DNA from: Aestuariivirga sp.
GTDB lineage: Bacteria > Pseudomonadota > Alphaproteobacteria > Rhizobiales > Aestuariivirgaceae
Assembly (NCBI RefSeq): GCF_020252395.1
Contig: NZ_JADCDB010000007.1
Span: 1-64,000 of the forward strand
DNA: 64,000 nucleotides
Direction: 5' to 3'
The notes under the pieces are model-generated. The model saw only the letters and a program-made list of their open reading frames with translations. It was not told the origin of the DNA and searched no databases. Every line of letters starts with the position of its first letter. Position 1 is the first letter of the stretch. Positions 9,022-19,292 of the stretch are shown here, in pieces. A program made the position numbers and the translations under genes.

Positions 9022-10410
9022 ATGAGCAAGACGCGCACCGAAACGGATACTTTCGGCCCCATTGAGGTCGACGCCACCCGCTACTGGGGTGCGCAGGCGC
9101 AGCGCTCGATCGGCAATTTTAGGATCGGCTGGGAGAAGCAGCCGCTGCCCGTGGTGAGGGCGCTCGGCATTGTGAAGCGCGCTGCCGCGGAAACCAACAT
9201 GGCCTTGGGCCGGCTCGACCCCACCATCGGCGAGGCGATCGTCAAGGCGGCGCAGGAGGTGATCGACGGCAAGCTGGACGAGCACTTCCCCCTCGTCGTC
9301 TGGCAGACGGGTTCGGGCACCCAGTCCAACATGAACGCCAATGAGGTAATCTCGAACCGCGCGATCGAGATGATGGGCGGGGCGATGGGCTCGAAGAAGC
9401 CTGTCCACCCCAATGACCACGTCAACATGAGCCAGTCGTCCAACGACACCTACCCCACCGCCATGCACATCGCGGCGGCGGAAGAGGTTGAGCACCGGCT
9501 GCTGCCCGCACTCCGCCACCTGCACAAGGCGCTCGACAAGAAGGCCCATGACTGGAGCCACATCATCAAGATCGGCCGCACCCACACGCAGGATGCAACG
9601 CCCCTGACACTGGGACAGGAATTCTCGGGCTATGCCCAGCAGGTCGAAAACGGCATCAAGCGCATCGGGATGACCATGCCGATGCTGATGGAGCTCGCCC
9701 AGGGCGGCACCGCGGTGGGCACCGGCCTCAACGCGCCCGTGGGCTTCGCCGAGATGGTGGCGGACAGGATCGCCAGGATCACCGGCATGCCCTTCACCTC
9801 CGCCCCCAACAAGTTCGAGGCTTTAGCAGCGCACGATGCGATGGTGATGACGCATGGCGCCATCAACACGGTGGCCGTGTCGCTGTTCAAGATCGCCAAT
9901 GACATCCGCCTGCTGGGCTCCGGCCCGCGTTCTGGCTTGGGCGAACTGTCGCTGCCGGAGAACGAGCCCGGCTCCTCCATCATGCCGGGCAAGGTGAACC
10001 CCACGCAGTGCGAGGCCCTCACCATGGTCTGCGTGCAGGTGTTCGGCAACCAGGCGGCGCTGAGCTTTGCCGGCAGCCAAGGCCATTTCGAGCTCAACGT
10101 CTATAATCCGGTGATGGCCTATAACTTCCTGCAGTCGGTGCGGCTGATCTCGGATGCCGCCGTGAGCTTCACCGATAATTGCGTCGCCGGCATCGTGGCG
10201 CGCGAGGACAACATCAAGCGTGCTCTCGAAAATTCGCTGATGCTCGTCACCGCGCTGGCCCCAAAGTACGGCTATGACCGCGCGGCCAAGATCGCCAAGA
10301 CTGCGCACAAGAACGGCACCACGCTGCGTGAGGAGGCGCTCAAGGACGGCATACCCGGCGATGACTTCGACCTGATCGTGCGCCCCGAGGACATGATCGG
10401 GCCGAAGTGA
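9022..10410 (+). CDS. fumC: Class II fumarate hydratase
   Basis: [56 protein letters not shown]. Confidence 0.97.
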   Translation: MSKTRTETDTFGPIEVDATRYWGAQAQRSIGNFRIGWEKQPLPVVRALGIVKRAAAETNMALGRLDPTIGEAIVKAAQEVIDGKLDEHFPLVVWQTGSGTQSNMNANEVISNRAIEMMGGAMGSKKPVHPNDHVNMSQSSNDTYPTAMHIAAAEEVEHRLLPALRHLHKALDKKAHDWSHIIKIGRTHTQDATPLTLGQEFSGYAQQVENGIKRIGMTMPMLMELAQGGTAVGTGLNAPVGFAEMVADRIARITGMPFTSAPNKFEALAAHDAMVMTHGAINTVAVSLFKIANDIRLLGSGPRSGLGELSLPENEPGSSIMPGKVNPTQCEALTMVCVQVFGNQAALSFAGSQGHFELNVYNPVMAYNFLQSVRLISDAAVSFTDNCVAGIVAREDNIKRALENSLMLVTALAPKYGYDRAAKIAKTAHKNGTTLREEALKDGIPGDDFDLIVRPEDMIGPK

Positions 10411-10586
10411 TGGGCGACATCGTCAGCCTCAAGCTCCACCGCAAGCGGAAAGAGCGCGCCGCGAAGGAGGAAACCGCCGCGGAGAACCGCGTTCAGTTCG
10501 GCCGCAGCAAGGCCGAGAAGACGCTGACCAGGAAGCTGAACGAAACGGCGGCAAAGGAAATCGACTCCCACAAGCGCGAGGAGTGA
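10410..10586 (+). CDS. DUF4169-like small basic protein, absent from the supplied ORF track
   Basis: Reading ATG at 10410 gives [58 protein letters not shown], 58 aa. It overlaps the fumC stop and the next gene's start. Confidence 0.8.
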   Translation: MGDIVSLKLHRKRKERAAKEETAAENRVQFGRSKAEKTLTRKLNETAAKEIDSHKREE

Positions 10587-10801
10587 TGGCGAAGGATCTC
10601 AAACGGTCGCTCACCATCGCGGGTCATCGCACCTCGCTGTCGCTCGAACCGGAATTTTGGGAGGCGCTGCAGAAGGCGGCGTCAAGGCGAAAGGTGACGG
10701 CGTCATCGCTGGTGGCAGAGATCGACCAGACGCGCGGCATCCGGAATCTCTCCAGCGCGGTGCGGGTGTGGCTGCTGCGGGAGGCGGGGGAGAGCCGATA
10801 G
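10586..10801 (+). CDS. Ribbon-helix-helix domain protein
   Basis: RSLTIAGHRTSLSLEPEFWEALQKAASRRKVTASSLVAEID, RHH_4-like. Confidence 0.8.
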   Translation: MAKDLKRSLTIAGHRTSLSLEPEFWEALQKAASRRKVTASSLVAEIDQTRGIRNLSSAVRVWLLREAGESR

Positions 10802-10843
10802 CGCATGTTCCGGTCAGGCGGACTCACCTGACCGGAACATGCG
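10802..10843. terminator. 17-bp perfect inverted repeat between convergent genes
   Basis: CGCATGTTCCGGTCAGG (10802-10818), 8-nt loop, CCTGACCGGAACATGCG (10827-10843). Confidence 0.7.
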
Positions 10844-13800
10844 TTATTGCGAAAAGGACTGGTCCGGCGGCGGGGAAATGATCACCGGCGCCCCGGGCGG
10901 GTTGGCGAGGATCACCGGGCCGGGTTTCGGCGGCTTGCGGATGATGGGTGACGGACGGGTGGGCGCCGCATCGTTGTTCTGCCCGAAGACCGGTTTTGCC
11001 GCGCCCGCATCCGCCGCCTTGCGCCAGGTCTTGATCTCGCGCAGGCGCTGGCGCATCTCCTGCTTGTTGATCTCGGTATTGGCGGCGCGCTCCGCCTCGA
11101 TCTGGCGGCGGAGCCGGCCGGCCTCCATCACCTGCATCTCGCCCTGGACCTTGAGTTCGCGCCTCCTCAGCAGCAGCTCGTCACGCTGGGCGTAATAGGC
11201 CTCGAGCCGCGCCTCGTCCTCGGCGCGCTGCTTTTCTTCCTCTTGCGCCAGCCGCGTCTGCTCCTGCTGCAGGCGCTCCAGCTCGCTGATGCCCTGCTGC
11301 ATGAGGGTGACGCCGAGAGATGTGGCGATTTCGGAATTGTCCTCGCTCCTGACCAGCGCCAGGGGCGGCCCGGCATAGGCGATGCTCATCTGCGGCAGGC
11401 CTTGCCGCGCCTTGAGGGAGAGGCCCACCTCCATGTCGAGCGCGCCCTGCGCAAGGTCAGCCACCGTCCTCACAAAGACACCGGCATCGTCATCGGCGTG
11501 CTGCACCGTTGCGAAGCGCATTTCGCCGCCAGACAGCCCGATGCTGCCGCTCACCGCGCCGAAATCCAGCCCATCGCCGCCGCGCATCGCGGCAAAAGCG
11601 CCGGATATGCCGGTGGCGTCCTTCGCCGCCGCAAGAGCGGACGTGAAGGCAGCGGGCGTGAGGTTCAGCAGCCGGAAATCGTCCACCGCGAACTTGCCCT
11701 GGCCCTGGGCCGCCGCGAGCGCGGCGCCGGGGCTGCGGCCGACGCTGGAGAAAGTGAGATCGACCTCGCCCTCGCCCGCCGCGACAGGACCGCCGGTGAC
11801 CAGCGCAAGCTGCCGGCCGAGGTCCACGGGCATGCGCAGCTTGCCGGAGATCCGGCGGCTCTGATCGGTGCCAGACGACGTGAGGTCGAGCTGCGCGCCA
11901 CGGCCGCCGGCATCCTTGCCCAGCATGGCGAGATGAATCTCGCCGGGCTTCGCTTCGATTCCCACCGAGGCGCTCTGCGCCATGAAGGTGGGATGCACCT
12001 CGAGCGAGGCGGGCGTGAGCCACAATTGCCCTGTGAGGCCGAGGGGCAGTGCCGGGGCAAAGCCCGTCTCCAGCCCGCCGGCGGGGCCGGACCAGTCGAG
12101 GAAGGTTGCGGCCATCAGGTCGCCAAGGCGCAGCGTGCCGGTGTCGAACCGTCCGTCCAGCACCATGGCGGGAGTGAGGCTCGCTGCGCCGCTGAAGGGC
12201 GCGGCGCCGAGCCGGCCTTTGATTTCGGCAAGCGTCCACTTGCCATCGCCCCAGCCCAGCGCCGCATCGCCCACCAGAACGCCGCTCGCATAGTCCGCCA
12301 CGGGCAGGCCCGCCGCCGCGAAGAGCGGTGCGGCGTCGGTGGCGCGCAGCGCCAGTTTGCCGTTGAGGCCATAGCCCCCCGCCAGCGGATTGAAGGCGCC
12401 CTGGTAATCCAGCCGCCCGCCCAGCGCCTGCAAGGTTGCAGAGGCGTCGAAGCCCGCCGCCATGCTGCCCTGCGCCGCAAGCGCGATGCTTGCGGGCAAT
12501 GCATCCTGCCCCCGTGGCGCGAGGCCGATAAGCGTGAGGATGGGACGCGAACTCGCCGCATCGATCTTCACAGTCCCGGTGAAGCTGCTGTCCGGCGCGA
12601 CGCTGCCCGAGGCGGCGATGGTGAGCGGGCCCGCCGTGCCGCCGGCCTTGAGCGTGGTGACGGAGCCCCCCTCGCCCGGCTTCACGCCGAGATCGGCGCG
12701 CAGCACGGTGGCGCCGAGGTCTTGCGCCCAAGGCGGCAGGCCGGCACTGCCTGCCAGCCCCATCAGCTTGATCAGTTCGCCCGGGTCCTCGGCCTTGATG
12801 TCGAGGCTTATGGAACCGTCCGCCCCCTTGCCATTATCGAGAATGAGGCCCGAGGCCCCCACACTGGCGCCGCCCACCGCCCCGATGCTCAGTGTACGGA
12901 GGTCCATGCCATTGGCGCCGGACTGCAGGTCGAGCGTCACGTCCTTCGCCGTCACCCCGTTCATGGCGAGTTCGCCGGCCTTGACCACGAGGCGCAGGTC
13001 CGGCGCATCGGGCCGCGGCAGCAGCGCGCCAAGAAGCCCGTCCGCACCCTGTTGCGCCGCGGCCTGGATGGCAGGAATTCCCTGCGGCGCATAGGCATCG
13101 AGGTCGAAGCGGCCGCTTTCGGCGTCGACATCCACCGCGCCCCGCCCGGCCGAGGTGACGGCGAGCGAACCCTTGCCCGGCTCGCCATCGAGCTCGAATT
13201 CGCTCCCTGTGAGGCGCAGGCCCTGCGGCGCGAGGCTGAGGCCCGTCTGCAGCTTGAGGCGGCCGCGGCTTCCCGTCCACAGAGGCGCCAGGCGTTCTCT
13301 CAGACCGGGCCACAGCCACAGCGTGAATTCGCGCAGGTCATTGACCTCGAGGCCCAAATCGCCCGACAATTCGCCGCCGCCGGGCGCGGTGAAATAGCTG
13401 CCCTTGAACAGCATTTCGCTGCGCCCGGGCAGGCCGGAGGCAAGGCGGTCGATGCTGAGCCGGTCACGGTCGGCGGCAATGACGAGTTCGACATTGTCGA
13501 AGCTCTGGCCCTCGCTTCTGAGCGAGGTCACCTTCACGCTGCCGTCGAGGCTCATGTCCTGCGGCAGAAGCGCCAGAAGGCCGTCAATGACCGCGATGCT
13601 GCCAGCCTGGCGCAGCGCGTCGCGCGCCGTGGCGCCGGCCAGTTCGTCGAGGTCGAGAACTGAGGCAGAGAGATCGGCGGCAGCAGCAATGTGACGGCCG
13701 AAACTGAGCGAGGCGGAGCCGGTGGCGATGGCGGTTGCATCGGCCGGGCCGTCACGCGCCACCTGGATGCCGGTAAAGTCGACCCGGTCTAGATTGCCCT

Positions 13801-14650
13801 CTGCCTTGGCGGTAAAGACCAGCGGGCGGAACTGACCCCCGGCATCGCTCTCGCCGCCGTCACGCTGCGCCGGAGACACTTGAATGTCGCCCTGGGCGAG
13901 ACCGTCCTTGTAGCTGCCGTCGAAGCTGTAGACATAGCCCGAATTGTCCGCCGCCTGCAGCTTGACGCCGAACAGAAAGGGCTGGCCCTTCACCCAGGCT
14001 GCAGTGTTGAGCGCAACGATCACCGGCTTGCCGCCGTAGACCGCCGTGGCGCGCAGCCGCCAGGGACCGGCAACACCGGGCGAGGCCACGCCGGCGTCAA
14101 TGCTGTCAAGCGTCACCGTCTCGCCGCGGCGGCGATCCCTGTAGTTCAACGTGCCGCCGGAGAGCGTGATCTTGTCGAGTTTTACGCGAGAGAGAATGCC
14201 GCTGCCGGCGAGATCGGCCGAGGGCGTGAGCTCCCAGTTGCTCCCGCCGTTTTCCAGCCGCTCGAAATTCACCTCCGGCTCCTCGATGGCGATGCTCTCG
14301 ACATCGATGCCGCCCTGCAGCAGACCCTGCAGCGTCATGTTGACCGTGAGCCGCCGTGCCGAAGCGAATTCCCGGGCGTCCATGTTCTCCGGGCTGCCGA
14401 CGCGGAGGTTTTCGACCGTGAGGCGCGGCCACGGGAAGAGCCGTGCCGAAACGGGCCCTTCGATGCTCACCGCGCGGCCCGTCAGCTTCCTGCCATAGGC
14501 CTCAAGGTCGGCGCGGTAGCGGCTCCAGTCGATGACGAAGGGCGCGGCCAGCAGACCCGCGACCAGCATGACCAGCAGGATACCGAAATAGAGGACGGGG
14601 GACTTCCACACCGTCCTTCGCCCCGGGCGCTGTCGCTCGCGGCGGGCCAT
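10844..14650 (-). CDS. AsmA-family protein
   Basis: 1268 aa, N-terminal TM, DWSRYRADLEAYGRKLTGRAVSIEGPVSARLFPWPRLTVENLRVG, AsmA_2-like C-terminus. Confidence 0.85.
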   Translation of the reverse strand: MARRERQRPGRRTVWKSPVLYFGILLVMLVAGLLAAPFVIDWSRYRADLEAYGRKLTGRAVSIEGPVSARLFPWPRLTVENLRVGSPENMDAREFASARRLTVNMTLQGLLQGGIDVESIAIEEPEVNFERLENGGSNWELTPSADLAGSGILSRVKLDKITLSGGTLNYRDRRRGETVTLDSIDAGVASPGVAGPWRLRATAVYGGKPVIVALNTAAWVKGQPFLFGVKLQAADNSGYVYSFDGSYKDGLAQGDIQVSPAQRDGGESDAGGQFRPLVFTAKAEGNLDRVDFTGIQVARDGPADATAIATGSASLSFGRHIAAAADLSASVLDLDELAGATARDALRQAGSIAVIDGLLALLPQDMSLDGSVKVTSLRSEGQSFDNVELVIAADRDRLSIDRLASGLPGRSEMLFKGSYFTAPGGGELSGDLGLEVNDLREFTLWLWPGLRERLAPLWTGSRGRLKLQTGLSLAPQGLRLTGSEFELDGEPGKGSLAVTSAGRGAVDVDAESGRFDLDAYAPQGIPAIQAAAQQGADGLLGALLPRPDAPDLRLVVKAGELAMNGVTAKDVTLDLQSGANGMDLRTLSIGAVGGASVGASGLILDNGKGADGSISLDIKAEDPGELIKLMGLAGSAGLPPWAQDLGATVLRADLGVKPGEGGSVTTLKAGGTAGPLTIAASGSVAPDSSFTGTVKIDAASSRPILTLIGLAPRGQDALPASIALAAQGSMAAGFDASATLQALGGRLDYQGAFNPLAGGYGLNGKLALRATDAAPLFAAAGLPVADYASGVLVGDAALGWGDGKWTLAEIKGRLGAAPFSGAASLTPAMVLDGRFDTGTLRLGDLMAATFLDWSGPAGGLETGFAPALPLGLTGQLWLTPASLEVHPTFMAQSASVGIEAKPGEIHLAMLGKDAGGRGAQLDLTSSGTDQSRRISGKLRMPVDLGRQLALVTGGPVAAGEGEVDLTFSSVGRSPGAALAAAQGQGKFAVDDFRLLNLTPAAFTSALAAAKDATGISGAFAAMRGGDGLDFGAVSGSIGLSGGEMRFATVQHADDDAGVFVRTVADLAQGALDMEVGLSLKARQGLPQMSIAYAGPPLALVRSEDNSEIATSLGVTLMQQGISELERLQQEQTRLAQEEEKQRAEDEARLEAYYAQRDELLLRRRELKVQGEMQVMEAGRLRRQIEAERAANTEINKQEMRQRLREIKTWRKAADAGAAKPVFGQNNDAAPTRPSPIIRKPPKPGPVILANPPGAPVIISPPPDQSFSQ

Positions 14651-16041
14651 CAGAGGGCGGCGTTCTTGCCGGGGTTCATGATGTTGTCCGGGTCCAGCGC
14701 GCGCTTGATCTCGCGCATGAAGGCCAGCGCCGGACCATGCTCCTTCTCGAGATAGGCGCGCTTGCCGGAGCCGATGCCATGCTCCCCGGTGCAGGTGCCG
14801 CCCATGGCGATGGCGCGCTCGATCATGCGGCCATAGACCGCCTTCACCCGCGCGTACTCATCGGCATCCGCGCGGTCGCAGTAGAGCACCACGTGGAAAT
14901 TGCCGTCGCCCACATGGCCCACGATGGGGCCATAGAGATTGTTGGCGGCAAGATCGGCCTGCGTTTCGGTCACGCAGTCGGCAAGCCGCGAGATCGGCAC
15001 GCAGACATCGGTGGCGAAGGCCTCCTTTCCCGGCATCAGCGCCTTGGTGGCCCAGAAGGCATCATGCCGCGCCTGCCACAGCTTCTGCCGGTCCTCCTCC
15101 TTCGTCGCGATGCTGTAGGGGCCGCCGCCCAGATCTTCGGCGATGGCCATGAAGGTTTCCGCTTGCTCCCGGGCCGAGGCTTCGGTGCCGTGGAACTCCA
15201 GGAATAGCGTGGGCGTCACCTTGAGATCGAGCCTGGAATAGGCGTTGAAGGCCTTCACATGCTCGGCGTCGACCAGTTCGATGCGGGCCACCGGCAGCCC
15301 CATCTGGATCGCCGTGATGGTGGCATTGCAGCAGGCCTCGACGCTTGGGAACGGGCACACCGCCGAGACGATGGATTCGGGAATGCCGTAGAGCTTCAGC
15401 GCCACCTCGGTGATGACGCCAAGGGTGCCTTCCGAGCCCACCATCAGCCGCGTGAGGTCATAACCCGCCGAGGACTTCCTGGCGCGTGAGCCGGTGCGGA
15501 TGATTTGCGCATTGGGCATGACGGCGGTGACGTTCAGGACGTTCTCCCGCATGGTGCCGTAGCGCACGGCGTTGGTGCCGGAGGCGCGGGTGGCCGTCAT
15601 GCCGCCGAGGCTGGCGTCGGCCCCCGGATCGACGGGGAAGAACAGGCCCTGGTCGCGCAGATGCGCGTTGAGCTGCTTCCGCGTCACACCCGCCTCCACC
15701 CGGCAGTCGAGGTCCGAGGCATTGACCTCGAGGATGTGGTTCATCTGCGAAAGGTCGATGGAGATTCCGCCGAAGGGGGCGGAGAAGTGCCCTTCGAGCG
15801 AGGTGCCGGTACCATAGGGAATGACGGGCGTTCCGTGCTGCGCGCAGGCGGCGACGATGCGCTGCACCTCCTGCGTGCTGCGGACGAAGGCCACGGCATC
15901 CGGCGGGGCGCCCGGGTTCCAGGTCTGATCCTTGCCGTGCTGCTCGCGCACGGCGGGGGCTGTCGAAAGACGGTCGCCGAGCCAGGAGCGGATGTCGGCG
16001 ATGGTCCGAGTTGTGCTGGTCTTGGGAAGCGGGCTATCCAT
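14650..16041 (-). CDS. FAD-binding oxidase (D-lactate dehydrogenase/glycolate oxidase type)
   Basis: VIPYGTGTSLEGHFSAPFGGISIDLSQMN and HVGDGNFHVVLY...GGTCTGEHGIGSGKRAYLEKEHG. Confidence 0.9.
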   Translation of the reverse strand: MDSPLPKTSTTRTIADIRSWLGDRLSTAPAVREQHGKDQTWNPGAPPDAVAFVRSTQEVQRIVAACAQHGTPVIPYGTGTSLEGHFSAPFGGISIDLSQMNHILEVNASDLDCRVEAGVTRKQLNAHLRDQGLFFPVDPGADASLGGMTATRASGTNAVRYGTMRENVLNVTAVMPNAQIIRTGSRARKSSAGYDLTRLMVGSEGTLGVITEVALKLYGIPESIVSAVCPFPSVEACCNATITAIQMGLPVARIELVDAEHVKAFNAYSRLDLKVTPTLFLEFHGTEASAREQAETFMAIAEDLGGGPYSIATKEEDRQKLWQARHDAFWATKALMPGKEAFATDVCVPISRLADCVTETQADLAANNLYGPIVGHVGDGNFHVVLYCDRADADEYARVKAVYGRMIERAIAMGGTCTGEHGIGSGKRAYLEKEHGPALAFMREIKRALDPDNIMNPGKNAAL

Positions 16042-16076
16042 GGGAACGAAATTAACCGGAAACCGGAGTTTTTGCG

Positions 16077-16562
16077 ATGGGTTATCCTGCCCCTTTTGTG
16101 GGCCGCCTGCTGAAGGTGGAGGACCAGTGGATCGACTACAATGGCCATTTCAACATGGCCTATTACAATGTGCTGTTCGACCGGGCGGGTGACGAGGCTT
16201 TCGCGGCGGTGGGGCTGGGGCCGGATTACGTGAAGCAGCGCAACGCCTCGTTTTTCACCCTCGAATGCCACAACACCTATCTCCGCGAGCTGCATGCCGG
16301 CGATTCGGTGCGGATCGCGACGCAAATCCTCGATTGCGACGCAAAACGCGTCCATTACGTGCAGCAGATGTTCCATGCCGCCGAGGGCTGGCTCGCCTGC
16401 GTCACCGAAATCATCGTGATGCACATCGACATGGGGCTGAAGAAATCCGCTCCCTTCCCGCCCGATGTGATGGAAAAGATCGCCGCCATGCGCGAGGCGC
16501 ACCGCCATCTGCCGGTGCCGCCACAAGTGGGACACAAGATTGGAATCCCAAAAAAGGCGTAA
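16077..16562 (+). CDS. Thioesterase-family protein (hot-dog fold)
   Basis: DQWIDYNGHFNMAYYNVLFDRAGDEAF is a 4HBT-like motif. Confidence 0.8.
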   Translation: MGYPAPFVGRLLKVEDQWIDYNGHFNMAYYNVLFDRAGDEAFAAVGLGPDYVKQRNASFFTLECHNTYLRELHAGDSVRIATQILDCDAKRVHYVQQMFHAAEGWLACVTEIIVMHIDMGLKKSAPFPPDVMEKIAAMREAHRHLPVPPQVGHKIGIPKKA

Positions 16563-16590
16563 GTTCGGAAGACGTCACATTCGCGCAACA

Positions 16591-16605
16591 TTAACGGCGC
16601 ATTAA
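16591..16605. promoter_or_regulatory. Candidate CtrA-type site TTAA-N7-TTAA
   Basis: TTAA CGGCGCA TTAA, exact match to the classical consensus, 43 bp upstream of the 16648 ORF. Confidence 0.55.
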
Positions 16606-16647
16606 GCCTCCATAACGTGCAGATCAGAAACGAAGGAGGCGAGTATC

Positions 16648-16842
16648 ATGAACACCGGTCTCAACCTGTTCGCCGAAGCGCTTGTTTTCGTTCACGGCAA
16701 GGGTGCCGAATCGGAGGCCGCCAAGCATGCGCAGATTTGCGAGCGCCTGGGCGACATGGACACGGCGGAGACGTGGCGTCAGCTGCAGGGCGCGGTGCGC
16801 AGCCTGAAGCGCCCACCGGACGGTACGATGCGGGCCGCCTGA
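16648..16842 (+). CDS. Small conserved-looking hypothetical protein, 64 aa
   Basis: Strong Shine-Dalgarno (gaaggagg) before ATG; MNTGLNLFAEALVFVHGKGAESEAAKHAQICERLGDMDTAETWRQLQGAVRSLKRPPDGTMRAA. Confidence 0.65.
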   Translation: MNTGLNLFAEALVFVHGKGAESEAAKHAQICERLGDMDTAETWRQLQGAVRSLKRPPDGTMRAA

Positions 16843-16900
16843 AGTTTCGCTTTTCGTTCCCGGAAGCTCTATATAGGTCCGGAGGATTCGGACCTTCGGG

Positions 16901-19258
16901 ATGAGCAGCAAGACTTTCGACCTGAACGACTTCGGTGACGAGCAGCCGGCCCCCGCGATCAAGCCCGGGGGCCTTGCGGCGCGTGCCATGGGCCAACAGG
17001 GCGAACCTCCTTACCTCAAAGGCCTGAACCCCGAACAGCGGGCGGCCGTCGAGAACACCGACGGCCCCCTGCTGGTGCTCGCCGGGGCCGGCACCGGCAA
17101 GACACGGGTGCTGACGACGCGGCTTGCCCACATTCTGGCCACGGGCAAGGCCTGGCCGGGGCAGATCCTGGCCGTTACCTTCACCAACAAGGCGGCGCGC
17201 GAGATGCGTGACCGCATCGGCGCGCTGATCGGCGGCGCCGTGGAGGGCATGACCTGGCTTGGCACCTTCCACTCGATCGGGGTGAAGATCCTCCGGAGCC
17301 ACGCGGAGCTGGCCGGCTTGCGCTCCGGCTTCGCCATACTCGACACGGACGACCAGATCCGGCTGCTGAAGCAATTGCTCGAAGCCCACAACATCGACGA
17401 GAAGCGCTGGCCGGCGCGGCAGCTGGCCTCCCTCATCGACGGCTGGAAGAACCGCGGGCTGACGCCGGACCGGATTCCGGCGGGCGAAGCCGGGAGCTTC
17501 GCCAACGGTCTGGGTGGCACACTCTACAAGGAATACCAGCAGCGGCTGAAGGTGGTGAATGCGGCCGACTTCGGCGACCTGCTGCTTGAGGTGCTGCGCA
17601 TCTTTCAGGAACACCCGGACGTGCTGAGGGACTGCCAGCGGCGCTTCAAATACATGCTGGTGGACGAATATCAGGACACCAACGTGGCGCAATACCTCTG
17701 GCTGCGGCTGCTCGCGCAGGGCCACAGGAACATCTGCTGCGTGGGCGATGACGACCAGTCGATCTATGGCTGGCGCGGCGCGGAGGTCGACAATATCCTG
17801 CGCTTCGAGAAGGACTTTCCCGGCGCCAGGGTGATCCGGCTCGAACGCAACTACCGCTCCACCCCGCAGATCCTGGGCGCCGCCTCGGGCCTCATCGCCA
17901 GGAACGAGAGCAGGCTCGGCAAGACGCTACACACCGACCGCGAGGATGGCGAGACCGTCAACGTGCGCGCCCACTGGGACGGCGACGAGGAAGCCCGCGT
18001 CATCGGCGAGGACATCGAGAACTTCCAGCGCAAGGGCGAGAAGCTGAACGACATGGCGATCCTGGTGCGCGCGTCGTTCCAGATGCGCGCCTTCGAGGAC
18101 CGCTTCATCACGCTGGGCGTGCCCTATCGCGTCATCGGCGGCCCGCGCTTCTATGAGCGCGCCGAAGTGCGCGATGCGCTGGCCTATTTGAAGATCGTCG
18201 CCTCGCCCGACAACGACCTCGCCTTCGAGCGCATCGTCAACACCCCCAAGCGCGGCATCGGCGGCGCCTCGGTGAAGCGCATGCATGCCATCGCCCGCGC
18301 GCAAGGCATCCCGCTCTACCGCGCGGCGGAGGCCATGTCGCTCTCCGGCGAGCTGCCGTCCAAGGCCCGCAGCGCGCTGCGCAAGCTGATCGAGAGCTTC
18401 GACCGCTGGCGCCGGATGGCGCAAGGGCTGCCCCACACCGAGCTCGCCGAAATCGTGCTCGACGAATCCGGCTACACCGAGATGTGGCAGAACGACAAGA
18501 GCCCGGAGGCGCAGGGCCGCCTCGACAACCTCAAGGAACTCGTGCGCTCCATGGGTGACTTCGAGAACTTGAGCGGCTTCCTCGAGCACATCGCGCTCGT
18601 CATGGACGTCGAACAGTCGACGGAGGAAGACAAGGTCTCGATCATGACCATGCATGGCGCCAAGGGCCTCGAATTCGGCACGGTGTTCCTGCCCGGCTGG
18701 GAGGAAGGCCTGTTCCCCTCGCAGCGCTCGCTGGACGAGAAGGGGCGCGCGGGGCTGGAGGAAGAACGCCGCCTCGCCTATGTTGGCATCACGCGCGCCA
18801 AGCGCCGCGCCACCATCTCCTTCGCGCAGAACCGGCGCGTGCATAATCTGTGGCAGAATGCGCTCCCTTCGCGCTTCATCGACGAATTGCCGGAGATGCA
18901 TGTGGAGGTGGCCCCCATGGCCACGAGCTATGGCGGCTTCGGGCTGGGCTCTTACGGCAAGAGCCGCTTCGAAGAGACGGAAGCCAAGCCCTTCGGCAAC
19001 ACCTATGCAACGCCAGGCTGGCAGCGCGCGCAACAGCGCTGGAGCGAAGGAAAGGCAGCGCGATCCACGCCGCATTTCATCGAAGGCGAGATGGTGGCGC
19101 GCGACACCGAGGCGGCGATATATGCCAAGGGCGAGCGCGTCTTCCACGAAAAATTCGGCAATGGCGTGATCAGCGCGGTGGAGGGCAACAAGCTGACCAT
19201 CGACTTCGACAAAGCGGGCGAGAAGCGGGTGATCGACAGTTTTGTGACCAGGGCCTGA
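16901..19258 (+). CDS. UvrD/PcrA-family ATP-dependent DNA helicase
   Basis: LNPEQRAAVENTDGPLLVLAGAGTGKTRVLTTR, VDEYQDTN, VGDDDQSIYGWRGA, VSIMTMHGAKGLEF. Confidence 0.95.
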   Translation: MSSKTFDLNDFGDEQPAPAIKPGGLAARAMGQQGEPPYLKGLNPEQRAAVENTDGPLLVLAGAGTGKTRVLTTRLAHILATGKAWPGQILAVTFTNKAAREMRDRIGALIGGAVEGMTWLGTFHSIGVKILRSHAELAGLRSGFAILDTDDQIRLLKQLLEAHNIDEKRWPARQLASLIDGWKNRGLTPDRIPAGEAGSFANGLGGTLYKEYQQRLKVVNAADFGDLLLEVLRIFQEHPDVLRDCQRRFKYMLVDEYQDTNVAQYLWLRLLAQGHRNICCVGDDDQSIYGWRGAEVDNILRFEKDFPGARVIRLERNYRSTPQILGAASGLIARNESRLGKTLHTDREDGETVNVRAHWDGDEEARVIGEDIENFQRKGEKLNDMAILVRASFQMRAFEDRFITLGVPYRVIGGPRFYERAEVRDALAYLKIVASPDNDLAFERIVNTPKRGIGGASVKRMHAIARAQGIPLYRAAEAMSLSGELPSKARSALRKLIESFDRWRRMAQGLPHTELAEIVLDESGYTEMWQNDKSPEAQGRLDNLKELVRSMGDFENLSGFLEHIALVMDVEQSTEEDKVSIMTMHGAKGLEFGTVFLPGWEEGLFPSQRSLDEKGRAGLEEERRLAYVGITRAKRRATISFAQNRRVHNLWQNALPSRFIDELPEMHVEVAPMATSYGGFGLGSYGKSRFEETEAKPFGNTYATPGWQRAQQRWSEGKAARSTPHFIEGEMVARDTEAAIYAKGERVFHEKFGNGVISAVEGNKLTIDFDKAGEKRVIDSFVTRA

Positions 19259-19292
19259 CGGAGCGGACGCACGAACAGCGCCGTCTGAGAGT

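Noticed and set aside
11243-13663. 806-aa plus ORF opposite AsmA
   Set aside because: Low-complexity R/A/G/E composition; AsmA on the other strand has recognisable family sequence.
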